Shown here piece by piece: positions 44,856-54,016 of a stretch of 64,000 nucleotides of DNA. The notes under the pieces were generated by a model that was not told where the DNA came from, searched no databases, and saw only the letters and a program-made list of their open reading frames with translations. The stretch comes from Lysobacterales bacterium (GTDB lineage: Bacteria; Pseudomonadota; Gammaproteobacteria; Xanthomonadales; Xanthomonadaceae), in NCBI GenBank assembly GCA_017302135.1, contig JAFLDZ010000003.1:62001-126000 (forward strand), given 5' to 3'. Numbering within the stretch: position 1 is the first letter of the stretch; every line of letters starts with the position of its first letter. The position numbers were made by a program, and so were the translations under genes.

Positions 44856-47800
44856 TCAATCCTCGTAGCGGGCGAGATAGGCGGCGGCACGTTGACCGTG
44901 ATCGACGGGCTGCGGCTGAGCGTCGAGCGGCGCAGGCGCTGCTGCACGCGCCGCCAGCGCTTTCTGCCCGCCCTCTTTTCCAGCAAAGCGGTAGTTCACG
45001 CGCTGGCGCACCGTGCGCTTGAAGAACCGGCCGATCTTCACGGTGACATGCACCACGCCCCGACCGACCAGCGAGCCGCTTGGCTGGTATTCGATTTCAA
45101 GCCGCAGATACAGGCTGACGGTGATGATGCCCCACAGCCTGACATTGCCGCTGAAGAGGAAAAACACGATCAGGCTGAAACGCGAACGCGAACCGCTGCT
45201 GACGAATTTTGCGTTGACGCCGAACACCACCTGAGCCATCCCTCGGATCGGGCCGAAGTTGACCGCGAACACGCGGCCGACCGCGATGGCGATGTCGACT
45301 TCCGATTCGACCAGACCTTTCGACGGCAAGTACGACGCCGCCGCCGCAAGCCAACCGCCGCCGCCGAGCAGGCCGACGCTGAGCATGAAAGGCTTGTCGG
45401 GCGATGCCAGACTCAGGCGCGTACCGACCTTGAATTCGGGCTTGGCGACGAGTTCAAAAGAGAGGTTCAGCGCGAGACCGTCGATCGAGAACGCGCCGAA
45501 GTTCAGCGGGCCCGGATCGAGTTCCAGCGTCGTGCGCACGCCGATGGGCACACCGTCGGCCTCGATCAGCGCCGGCACGAAACCGCGCGCCTGCTCAGGA
45601 TCTTTGCCGACCGTATTCCTCGCACGGATGAGATCGGCGAGAAACTTCAGGCCGGCCTTGAAATCGATGCGGTCGGGCGAGAAATCGAAATCGAACTGGC
45701 CGCGATCGTCGAAACGGATCGTGGCGTCGCGCAGGTCCACCAGCGGATTGCCGGAGAATTCGAGGCGGATCGTCGATGCGATTTCGCCCTTGGCGTAGAA
45801 CGTAGGCTTGCCTCCGAGCCCGGCGTCCATCCGCGACCGCGCGGAGAATGTCGGCTTGACCAGCCGCAGCGCGAGGCTCATCGCATCGAACAGCACCGGA
45901 TTGGTGTCGTAGGGCACATCGACATCGGCCTGTACCCAAGCGCGCTTGGTTTTCTTGTCGAAACCGTGCGTCACCTTCACCGCGTTGCGGTCGAGGTTCG
46001 GCAGCTTCACCCGCGACAGCAGACCGGGCATCTTCACCCCGCCCAGACTGCCGAAGACCACATTGAGATCGAAATCGCGCAGCGCGGCCGGCAGCAGACC
46101 GGACGCATCCAGACCGATGCTCGGCAAATTCAACGACAAGCCCTTGAGACCGTCGCCCAATTCGGCGAAGAACGACGTCATCGGGCTGATGTCGATGGTC
46201 AGATCGGAAGGATCGAACACGTATTCGAGCCATTCGCGATTGAAGCTCAGCTCCGGCAGATTCGGCGCGGCGCCGAAGGCGCGCAGCAGGGACAGTGGTG
46301 CGTTGATTGCGGTGCGGACGGATTCGCTGAGGCTGTCGATCGCATGGCGCAGGCCCTTGGAAACCTTATCGAGCGACTTCGACCACTCATCCCATTCCCG
46401 TTCCAGGGCTTCCTTAATCGACGCAAGTTCTGATGGTTTCAGTCTATCTACAAGCTCTTTGAGCTCATCGATTACCCCGCGCAGGTTGGTGAAATCACTA
46501 GCGAGGGACAGGCCCGGCAAGTAGGGGCAAACCACACCTCTGATCTTGGCATCTATATTAATCTTGACCGTACTGAAGACGCTTTCTGTTTCGGAGGACA
46601 ACACCCGTGCGCCCTCGTCCAATATGATGAGAAACCGCTCCGGGGATGTGGCCTTCCGAAGATCGGCTTCGATAGTCGAAACTTTCTCACGCAAAGCGAT
46701 CAACGCACTAGAGACCTCAACCGAGAGCGCATCGAGGTCCAATCTGACGTCATTCAAGCTGTCTTTCACCGCCTTTTGCAACGCATCGATATGCGATTGC
46801 ACAGCGGTTTCAGCATCGGAAATCGCCTTCCGGAAGTCTTGCTGAAGTTTCTTCAGTTCGACCTCCAAGTTCTCGGTGACTTTCTCCGCTTCGGCCAAGC
46901 GTGTATCGACGACAGTTAGAAGACTCTCCGCACGCTCTGTTGCTTGTTTGGCGAACGCGCGCAGCCGAGCGGGAAGACTATCGTTGCCTTGACCTTTCCC
47001 TTTCCAGTATCTGGACAGCACTTCGATCGCGCGATCCAGGTCCATGAATGCCTGCGTCGATTTCCAGCGGATGACTTCGACGGCCCGGCGCGCGCGCGCG
47101 ATGCGCAGCCGATACGCATCCAGGTCGATCGTCTGCCCAGCCTTGTCCAAGGCCTCATGCAAAGCGCTGGCGGCTTCGCCCAGCGTGGCGTGCAACACGA
47201 GTCGGACATGGTCGATGTCCGCTTCCATACGCCGGATCGCGCCGTCGACGTTCTCCAGCACCATATCCTTGTTGTCGACCAGCACATCGATCCGGCCACG
47301 GAAATCGTCCGCAAGAGTCTTCAATTGCGCCTGCGCGTCATCGCCAAGACCAATGACCCTCTGGCGGATCTTCTCGCTTTCGTCCGCGATCCTGCTACGC
47401 AGGTCTCTCGACAGGGCGTTGATCGGACGATGCGCCTGCGCGACGAGCAGATCGCAAGGCGTCTTTGTCTTCAGGTCCTCGAGGGATTTCAATTGTTCGG
47501 AATTTTTGAACGCTTCGATCCGGCCGAGGATTCGGTCTTTTTCCAGAAGCCAACGTTTCTCATCCCAGAATTCGCTCAAGCCCCGCCGTACTGTCTCCCG
47601 CAAATCGTGACGGATGCTCTCCGCCTCGGCCAACAAGGCTCCAAAGATTCTGCTTGGCGAAGGCTCACCGACAAGCGCCGCCGGCTTGCGCATCACCGTC
47701 AGATTGCGCAGCTTCGCCGAAATCGGCTGTGGGCCGCGACCGGCGATGAGATTGATCGGCCGCTCGCCGTCCTCGATCCGCCATGTGCAGGTCGCAATCG

Positions 47801-50800
47801 CTGGAGGAGATTCGGCTGGCGAAGACAGCGGCCGGCGCAACGTATCGGCGCTGCGATCGCCGAACACCGTATCCGTGCTTTCGAGGCGTGCGGCAGCATC
47901 GACGAAATCCACGCCTTCCACGGCAGGCCAACGATCGGTGTCGCCGCTAGCGCCACGTACGGTATTGGTGAAGAACAGCAAATGCTCGGGATCGGCGATG
48001 GCGTGCAGCGCCTCCTCGCCCGCGTCTTCGGACGCCGCGATCAGATTCACCATGGGTTTCGGGAAAACAGCGGCATCGTCATCGGGCCGCCACAGCGGCA
48101 CCGACCAGCCGACTTCGCCGACATCCGCGCCCCACAGCGAGCTCACCCGGATGATGCGATCGGCGAACTTCAAGCCCTGCACGAAGCCGGTCGCCTGCGA
48201 CGACTGTCCCGCAGGTGCGAAACGGCGCTCCGGTTCGAGGATCTCGATGTACTCGTCGATCTTGCGCACGATCGGCAGATACTTGAGCGGGTTCTGCTCT
48301 TCCTTGTCGCCCGCGATGCCGTAACGCTCGGCGCGCTGGGTCGTGCGCTCGTAAACGATCACGTGCTTGGCGCGGTTCCAGAACACGCCGATGCGGCCGA
48401 TGCGCTCCACGGCGTAATGGCTGACCCGGCCCAGTTCGACATTGGCCTCGATGATCGAGCGGTCCTCGTCGAAGCGCGCTTTCAACGCGCCATAACCGCC
48501 CAGCGCAGTCCACGCGACGCGCGAGAGCTCGCCGCTGGTGGATTGCAGATCTCGGGTCACGGCTTCGTAGATGCGCTTGGACTCGAAGCCGAAGGTCGCG
48601 CCACCACGCAGCCATTTGTCTTTGACAGCGGCGTCCTTGTCGAGATACGGCTCGGGGTGCAGATCCGCAAACTCAGCGAGGTCCTTTTGACCTGCTTTCG
48701 CAAGGCGCAGACGTTGACTCAGACCACTGTTCTGATCGAAGCGCAGCGCGTCATCCGCGAGCGGCCGATACGGGTGCAGCGACAGTAGCCGACTCTGGTA
48801 ACTCTCAACAAGCGCATCCCATGCTTTCCTGTATTCCGGCGATGCGTCCGAAGCCCTGGGCATCTTCTTTGCGGAACCGTCCATGTCGAAGCGCTGCGCG
48901 ATGCGGCCACGCCGCACTTCATCCCTGGTCAGGCGAATGCCGGTCGGCGTCAGCGTCGTCTGCAATCCATAGAGCAACTCGAACGTCGCCGAGGACAGCA
49001 GCGGGCCCGGGGCCACCTCGCCGGGCCGGCCGAACAGCTGACGGAAATTCCACGGCAGGTCGCTGTAGGCGCGTTCGTCGTCGCGCAGGCGCAGCGTGAA
49101 GACCGCATGGGGGCCGAGCCTGTAGTTGATCGCCGGACGTACGCCGTTCTTGGGCGGCTCATCAATATCCTTTCGGCGTTCATAGGCCTCGCCGACGCCC
49201 TGGGTGGGCAAGGTCAACGTCGCGTTCGGCTCCGGTGACCGGTAGCGCCATTGCGGGCCTTCCGCATCGCTCAGCGACCAGCTCGCATAGAGATTCCCAT
49301 CCGGATTGTCTGCCGACGCCAACGGCATCGGCAGACTGACTTTCGCCAGGAAGAACGGCGCCGGCTCAAGCACAATCAGCTCCAGCGGCATCGGCGGGCG
49401 CTGCGAATCCGCGCCATCGACCGGCAGACGCTTTTGCGCGCTCAGCGTCAGGGTCAGACTGCGCGAGCGGTCATCCCGTCCCCACTCTGTGATGCCAAGA
49501 ACGCTCTGCACATCGTCTTCGCGATCAACCTCACCCAGGATCTGCATATCGTCTTTGCGATCGACCTTACCCAGGATCGGCATCTGCAGCAGCGCGCTGT
49601 TGGTGTCGTCGGAGAAACGGCTGGCAGGCAACGGATCGAAACCCGCAGGCCGCGCCTCCAGCCCGGCCAGTGCGCAGTCCAGATGAAACGCCTGGCGCTG
49701 CAACGCCGGGCGCTGTCGATCGAACGCCAGCCCCCAGGCCAATCGGAACTTCTTGAGTTCGGCACTGCGCGAGTTCAACCGCATCGCGCCGATATCGACA
49801 TCGCGCTCCTCGAACCCTCTGGAGTTCGTCAGTGTCATGACCGCGTCAGGTCCGAACTTGTGGCCTTCATCATCTTTTTTGATGTTGACGAACGCGCAGT
49901 CCGCGTGGAATCCAAGCGGGCCTTGTGACGATGCGAAGCCCGGGAACGTGACCCGCACCGGAAAATGCCCCGTCGTATTGATTCCAACATTGCGTGCGGA
50001 TCCGAACTCACCGTTCGCCCATTTCGACTGGCCAGGGTTGAGGTCTTGCTGCTGCCAGACAATGGTCGCAGTTGCGGGAGGCGGCGCGACCGCCCCATCG
50101 GGATCGTTTTCCGGCGGATCGATCTGCGGCAGCGCGCTGATGACATCGCCCTCGTTCGAGACGGCGATGGCATTCCGGACCGGGCCCGCGACCGAGGCAT
50201 TGAATCCCTTGAGAAGACGGTAGGGCGAAAGGTGTTCGATGCGGAATTCGCGCCAGACCGATCGATCATTTTCGGCAGGCGGGCTCCAGGGGTCGGTCTG
50301 CACCAGCACGTATTCGGTCTTTTTTTCTGCTTCCGCGCCGGTATGGTTCAAGGGAACGCAGTATTCCAACAATCCATCCGTGCGCGTCGAACCGCGCAGA
50401 TTCAAACGCGGCCCTTGCAGCGATTCGTAGCCTGTCGTGGAAGAAGCTAGCCATTTTCGCTGCGTCGGCACATCGCTGACATGATTCAGAGCTCGACTGA
50501 TCTCGACCCGGTACTGATGGGCGAAGTCCGAAACCCCTCGAACACGACGAATGAAGACCGGCACATCGATGCTATTGGTCGTATTGAGAATATCGGCGTC
50601 TGCTGCTCCCATTCCACGAAAAAGAGGAACGACGCAACCCCTTTTCCCGGTTGTCCATTTGAACTTGGAAGGCTGCGGTTGATCGCCCCAGACTTCGTAA
50701 CCCGCGAACCAGCCCTGCTGGTCGCCGGGCTTCGAATCAGGGATCAACCTGCCCACTTGGAGATTTTTCACAGCCAGATCGGATGTTGCTGTGGAAACGA

Positions 50801-51107
50801 CAGCGATCAATCTGAATGCAAGCGGACCTATCGGCGTTTCATTCAGGTACTGCAGGCCGTCGAACAATGCGTTTCGCACCGCATAATCGATCGTCAGCGC
50901 TTGCTTGAGTTCAAATCGGCTGCGGCTCGCGCAGCAGTGCGTCCAGAACAGGCACTTGCCGCTTGCATAAAGCGCGAATCGGGAAAAACCGACGACAGTG
51001 CCGGCATCCGCGACAAACATGCCGTTCTTGATGCGGACGCTGATCGGAGCTTTCGTCGGGTCGTCGAAAAAAAACCGCGCCGCCAACAACCTGTCCATGT
51101 CGCTCAT
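44856..51107 (-). CDS. giant protein A of unknown function (2083 residues), with coiled coil
   Basis: ATG 51107 has AGGGGA five bases upstream. Three parts are visible. Residues 1-~1090 are beta-rich with many Trp/Arg. About 1150-1480 are helical and heptad-like, with runs such as AEKVTENLEVELKKLQQDF and DALSVEVSSALIALREKVS. About 1500-2050 are amphipathic beta sequence with glycine-rich turns (VGLLGGGGWLAAAASYLP) and one very hydrophobic strand pair (FSLIVFFLFSGNVRLWGIITV). The end is Ala/Pro/Gln-rich. No known family is recognised. An ATG at 51257 would add a hydrophobic N-terminus but lacks a ribosome-binding site. Confidence 0.75.
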   Translation of the reverse strand: MSDMDRLLAARFFFDDPTKAPISVRIKNGMFVADAGTVVGFSRFALYASGKCLFWTHCCASRSRFELKQALTIDYAVRNALFDGLQYLNETPIGPLAFRLIAVVSTATSDLAVKNLQVGRLIPDSKPGDQQGWFAGYEVWGDQPQPSKFKWTTGKRGCVVPLFRGMGAADADILNTTNSIDVPVFIRRVRGVSDFAHQYRVEISRALNHVSDVPTQRKWLASSTTGYESLQGPRLNLRGSTRTDGLLEYCVPLNHTGAEAEKKTEYVLVQTDPWSPPAENDRSVWREFRIEHLSPYRLLKGFNASVAGPVRNAIAVSNEGDVISALPQIDPPENDPDGAVAPPPATATIVWQQQDLNPGQSKWANGEFGSARNVGINTTGHFPVRVTFPGFASSQGPLGFHADCAFVNIKKDDEGHKFGPDAVMTLTNSRGFEERDVDIGAMRLNSRSAELKKFRLAWGLAFDRQRPALQRQAFHLDCALAGLEARPAGFDPLPASRFSDDTNSALLQMPILGKVDRKDDMQILGEVDREDDVQSVLGITEWGRDDRSRSLTLTLSAQKRLPVDGADSQRPPMPLELIVLEPAPFFLAKVSLPMPLASADNPDGNLYASWSLSDAEGPQWRYRSPEPNATLTLPTQGVGEAYERRKDIDEPPKNGVRPAINYRLGPHAVFTLRLRDDERAYSDLPWNFRQLFGRPGEVAPGPLLSSATFELLYGLQTTLTPTGIRLTRDEVRRGRIAQRFDMDGSAKKMPRASDASPEYRKAWDALVESYQSRLLSLHPYRPLADDALRFDQNSGLSQRLRLAKAGQKDLAEFADLHPEPYLDKDAAVKDKWLRGGATFGFESKRIYEAVTRDLQSTSGELSRVAWTALGGYGALKARFDEDRSIIEANVELGRVSHYAVERIGRIGVFWNRAKHVIVYERTTQRAERYGIAGDKEEQNPLKYLPIVRKIDEYIEILEPERRFAPAGQSSQATGFVQGLKFADRIIRVSSLWGADVGEVGWSVPLWRPDDDAAVFPKPMVNLIAASEDAGEEALHAIADPEHLLFFTNTVRGASGDTDRWPAVEGVDFVDAAARLESTDTVFGDRSADTLRRPLSSPAESPPAIATCTWRIEDGERPINLIAGRGPQPISAKLRNLTVMRKPAALVGEPSPSRIFGALLAEAESIRHDLRETVRRGLSEFWDEKRWLLEKDRILGRIEAFKNSEQLKSLEDLKTKTPCDLLVAQAHRPINALSRDLRSRIADESEKIRQRVIGLGDDAQAQLKTLADDFRGRIDVLVDNKDMVLENVDGAIRRMEADIDHVRLVLHATLGEAASALHEALDKAGQTIDLDAYRLRIARARRAVEVIRWKSTQAFMDLDRAIEVLSRYWKGKGQGNDSLPARLRAFAKQATERAESLLTVVDTRLAEAEKVTENLEVELKKLQQDFRKAISDAETAVQSHIDALQKAVKDSLNDVRLDLDALSVEVSSALIALREKVSTIEADLRKATSPERFLIILDEGARVLSSETESVFSTVKINIDAKIRGVVCPYLPGLSLASDFTNLRGVIDELKELVDRLKPSELASIKEALEREWDEWSKSLDKVSKGLRHAIDSLSESVRTAINAPLSLLRAFGAAPNLPELSFNREWLEYVFDPSDLTIDISPMTSFFAELGDGLKGLSLNLPSIGLDASGLLPAALRDFDLNVVFGSLGGVKMPGLLSRVKLPNLDRNAVKVTHGFDKKTKRAWVQADVDVPYDTNPVLFDAMSLALRLVKPTFSARSRMDAGLGGKPTFYAKGEIASTIRLEFSGNPLVDLRDATIRFDDRGQFDFDFSPDRIDFKAGLKFLADLIRARNTVGKDPEQARGFVPALIEADGVPIGVRTTLELDPGPLNFGAFSIDGLALNLSFELVAKPEFKVGTRLSLASPDKPFMLSVGLLGGGGWLAAAASYLPSKGLVESEVDIAIAVGRVFAVNFGPIRGMAQVVFGVNAKFVSSGSRSRFSLIVFFLFSGNVRLWGIITVSLYLRLEIEYQPSGSLVGRGVVHVTVKIGRFFKRTVRQRVNYRFAGKEGGQKALAARAAAPAPLDAQPQPVDHGQRAAAYLARYED

Positions 51108-51441
51108 GCGCATCCCCTGTCGACGATGATGCGTCGCCCGCTCGGGGCGACGGCCATCGACACACTTGCATGAGCGCACAGCGCACGCAACAGGCGGAGG
51201 GCAGCAAGACAGAAATGCAACCACAATGATGCCGACGAAGAGGCGACAGCAACCCATCGGATCGTTCCGAGCACCGCCTGCATTCGCAGCATGTCGCCGC
51301 GCGGATCGCGCCTTGGGTCAGCGGACCGATGCGGGCTGCAATGAATGCAGTGCCTCAACCGGAAGCAGACCGCCTGAGCACTGCGCACACCACGACAGAA
51401 CCTCAGCCGTGCTTGAACTTGTCCGGGACATTCCGAAGTTC
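51108..51441. other. gap between pYEATS-like fragment and giant gene A
   Basis: About 334 bases. No gene is supported. A minus-strand frame continuous with giant gene A reaches up to ATG 51257 and starts with a hydrophobic stretch, so part of this gap could be coding. Confidence 0.4.
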
Positions 51442-51726
51442 CTACAGATCCAGCTCCAACCGGGTGCCGTCGCTTTCGGCGACCGCGCCGAAGGTGAACG
51501 CGTCGGCGGCGATGATCCGGGTCTTGGCCACGCCATCGAGTCCCTGGACGCGCACGATCGGCTGACTGAAGGTGGGATGCAGATGGAAGACCACCGCGCC
51601 TTCGATCGCCGCTTCGCCCGGCAGCGCGCGCACGCGCAGGATCACGCCGCAGAGCTGGCCGTCGTCGCCCAGGGGTTCGACCACCGCGTCGAGGTGTTTG
51701 CCGTTGGCGATATCCGCGTCGCCGAA
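51442..51726 (-). pseudogene. 3' part of a pYEATS-like gene split by a cassette
   Basis: Read on the minus strand from the cassette joint, 94 codons run FGDADIANGKHLDAVVEPLG to the stop at 51442. VVFHLHPTFSQP is the characteristic strand-turn of prokaryotic YEATS domains, followed by AFTFGAVAESDGTRLELDL, which fits the end of that domain. The piece has no start codon with a ribosome-binding site of its own. It joins in frame with 52646-52795 when the cassette is removed. Confidence 0.65.
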
Positions 51727-51833
51727 CGCCTGAGTTAAGCCGCCCCGCAGCGGGGTGGCGGACGCGTGCTAGCGTAGCGTAGGCACGTGGCCGACGCCAC
51801 GATGCGGGGTCGGCTTGAACGAATTGTTAGGTG
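51721..51833 (-). other. integron attC recombination site
   Basis: On the minus strand it starts with R'' ACCTAAC, then AATTCGTTCAAGCCG, and ends CGGCTTAACTCAGGC with the core GTTCGGC. The inner arms pair imperfectly, as usual. In the free circle the core would be G plus TTAGGT from the other cassette end, giving GTTAGGT, the exact complement of ACCTAAC. The text is close to attC sites of aadA-type cassettes. Confidence 0.85.
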
Positions 51834-52644
51834 CCGCCTGAGCGTTGTCCGATATTAAGGCCGTTGTGCAGTTGCATGAATCCCTGCATTGCATCGTAGA
51901 GCCGGCTGCCGACAGGAATGCCCTGCAGGTCGTAGATTCGCGCAAGCACAACTAAAAAACCGAAGTTTGTAACAACGTAGCAGTTGCATACAGCTTGGAC
52001 TAGGACTTCAACTGGAATGTCCCCTCCGATCTGGCCTTGGCCATCTATATAGAGTTCGTGGATTGCACTTCCTCCGTGCACAAAACCGCATAGGGGGCTC
52101 CATGCATTATTTACCATCCGAGATAGCCTAGTAGGGTCTTTCATAGGCTCGTCGGAGATGGCATAGATAAACCCCTCCACTCTCTCGGCGAGTGAAATGA
52201 CTCCAAATGTTTTGCCATTTTTGATTGTGGTTTTTCTCACGTATGCCAGAGTCATTTTCCAGAAAGTCCTCAATCTGCTCCGGGCTTGCTAAAAAGCCAA
52301 GGAACACACCGCGGAGGAAGTTCTCAATTTGAGACCGATGTAATGCGAGAGCCGGTCCACCCATGTCAATGGGGTTCGTTTCAAGTAAGAAGAGGAGGCC
52401 GCGAGCATGGTCGAAGGCGGCTCTTATTTAGTTGTAAGGCCACATAGCCATGTTCTGATGGAGCAGGCGGAAGACCACTCAAGAAGGTGATAGCTTCTTC
52501 ATTCACTGCCTTTGCTCGGGCAGCTAACTGACGCAGTTCCTCAACCGATAGTCGCGTAGGCTGTTGAAAGCTATCGAGGGCTACGCGGATCGATTGCGCC
52601 AAGCTTTTTGGCTGAGTCATTGCAAATCCTCTTGCGGCACCTAA
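51727..52644 (-). mobile_element. single integron gene cassette inserted in a pYEATS-like gene
   Basis: The cassette runs from TTAGGT at 52644 to the G of the attC core at 51727. It holds one broken gene (51827-52620) whose stop overlaps attC, as is typical of cassettes. It is AT-richer than the surroundings (52201-52260: 23 G/C in 60). There is no upstream attC and no integrase in the window, so insertion was probably at a secondary site. Confidence 0.8.
51827..52620 (-). pseudogene. cassette-borne gene of unknown function with two +1 frameshifts
   Basis: ATG 52620 opens MTQPKSLAQSIRVALDSFQQ. The frame breaks near 52424-52430 (AAATAAG), then continues as AAFDHARGLLFLLETNPIDM and FLRGVFLGFLASPEQIEDFL. 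It breaks again in TTTT at 52210-52213 and ends as TFGVISLAERVEGFIYAISD to NIGQRSGGT. Removing one base at each point gives about 263 residues. Helical and cytoplasmic by appearance. It resembles DUF6988-type cassette proteins in style, but I cannot confirm that. Either a decayed gene or sequence errors. Confidence 0.65.
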
Positions 52645-52645
52645 C

Positions 52646-52795
52646 TGGTGTTTATTGTCGTCGCTGTCCCACCGACCGGCTACAGCGGTCGTGGCCTTGC
52701 CTGCAGTATCCGCAACACGCTTGAGGAATGAGCGGCCCTGCGGAGCCGGGTAGCTGGCAAGGCTGGTAGCGGCCTGCGAGTGGCATCGGCCGGCG
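52646..52795 (-). pseudogene. 5' part of the split pYEATS-like gene
   Basis: The minus-strand frame reads APQGRSFLKRVADTAGKATT then AVAGRWDSDDNKHQ up to the cassette joint, and joins in frame to FGDADIANGKHL beyond it. No start codon with a ribosome-binding site is evident, so the upstream limit is uncertain; it may have lost its beginning at the hydroxylase gene, which ends at 52838. Confidence 0.5.
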
Positions 52796-52837
52796 TCTGC
52801 GTGCCGGCCGCAACCGTGGGATCGAATCGGTCTGGGC

Positions 52838-53821
52838 TCAGTATTCGCCGACGGCCCTCGCCGCCGCGCGCGCATCCGCAGGGGCTACCGCGACTCGGCT
52901 GATCATCACCATCATCACCTGGAACCACGGCATCTCGTTGCGCAGAATCACGCCCTGACCGGGGCCACGCACCGAGACCGCGAAAGCATCGAACGCGGCG
53001 CGGAATTTCGCGCGGCCTTCCGCCGCATCGCCGTACTGCGCCCACAGCCCTTTCCACTGCCGGATCAGCTGGCCCGCACGCTGCTGCAGAAACGCGAGCT
53101 GCGGATGCGGCAAGGCTTCTGCGATCAGGAACGACAGATGTTGGCTGAGCTCCCACGGGCTCATCACCGCCGGTACGTTCACCGACTCGCAGGCGAATTC
53201 GCGCGGCGCCGAAGCGTCCGGGACGATGCGCTTCGGCATCCAGCCATCGTGCGGGGCATCGTGCGGGGCATCGTGCGCGCGGCCGTGCGTGACCATGTCC
53301 CAGAACGCGCCGCCGCCGACGGTGTCGCAGACCAGATGGATGCGCGACTGCACCGCATCGTTGAGCACGCGATGCTGGCGCCAGGTGTCGAAGATCCAGC
53401 ATTCGCCGGCCGCCATGTGGATGGTGTGGCCGTCGCATTCGAACGCCACTGTCGGCTGGGTCACCAGCGGCACGTGCACGCGCACGCGTTCGGCCCAGTA
53501 ATAGCCCTGATCGGCATGGCGGGCGACTTCGGCCTGCCCCGCCAGGCGCATCAGCCGGGTGCGGCCGATGGTGGCGCCGAAGCTGGCCAGCGTCTGCTGC
53601 ATGTACGGGCAGCGCTGCAGGTGCGGCGTGGGGCGCATCTGCCCGCTGAAGGCTTCGTTGTCGGGGTCGCCGTTCACCGCCAGCAGCGGCAGCATCGAAT
53701 TGCCGGCGAAGCCCTGCGGATGCGGCTTCCAGACCGACTCGCCCAAGGCTTCGATTTCCTGCGCCAGCGCGGCACCATCGAACAACAGCGGCAGTTGGAT
53801 GAAAGGGACCTGGAGTTTCAA
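52838..53821 (-). CDS. aspartyl/asparaginyl beta-hydroxylase-type dioxygenase
   Basis: A protein of 327 residues. It matches the Asp/Asn beta-hydroxylase fold (double-stranded beta helix): RLAGQAEVARHADQGYYWAE holds the first metal His, VPLVTQPTVAFECDGHTIHM and GECWIFDTWRQHRVLND the second His and core. Such enzymes use Fe(II) and 2-oxoglutarate. The protein has a tandem HDAPHDAPHD coded by repeated 12-base units. It lies downstream of the TonB-dependent receptor gene on the same strand, beyond a terminator, so it is probably functionally linked but separately transcribed. Confidence 0.8.
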   Translation of the reverse strand: MKLQVPFIQLPLLFDGAALAQEIEALGESVWKPHPQGFAGNSMLPLLAVNGDPDNEAFSGQMRPTPHLQRCPYMQQTLASFGATIGRTRLMRLAGQAEVARHADQGYYWAERVRVHVPLVTQPTVAFECDGHTIHMAAGECWIFDTWRQHRVLNDAVQSRIHLVCDTVGGGAFWDMVTHGRAHDAPHDAPHDGWMPKRIVPDASAPREFACESVNVPAVMSPWELSQHLSFLIAEALPHPQLAFLQQRAGQLIRQWKGLWAQYGDAAEGRAKFRAAFDAFAVSVRGPGQGVILRNEMPWFQVMMVMISRVAVAPADARAAARAVGEY

Positions 53822-53913
53822 GGCTCGGACCTGCGCAATCGACGGGATGACGGATTGTAGGCCGTCGAGCCGCTTCGATTTTGAGTGCGGTCAGTCCAAC
53901 GATCGGTCCGGAC

Positions 53914-53942
53914 AAAAAAGAGGCCCCGGATCGCGGGGCCTC
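53914..53942 (-). terminator. rho-independent terminator of the TonB-dependent receptor gene
   Basis: On the minus strand GAGGCCCCG and CGGGGCCTC pair with a five-base loop and are followed by TTTTTT. It lies about 75 bases after the receptor stop. Confidence 0.9.
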
Positions 53943-54016
53943 GAAGGGAGAGAGAATCACAGAGAGAGGGGGCAGTCCTGCGACGGGGCAACGCGCAGGA
54001 CCGTTCGACGCCTGGA

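Noticed and set aside
46944..48788. Plus-strand frame of about 610 codons
   Set aside because: Antisense shadow inside giant gene A; no ribosome-binding site and shadow-like composition.
53226..53501. Small plus-strand protein with several cysteines
   Set aside because: Antisense to the conserved hydroxylase core.
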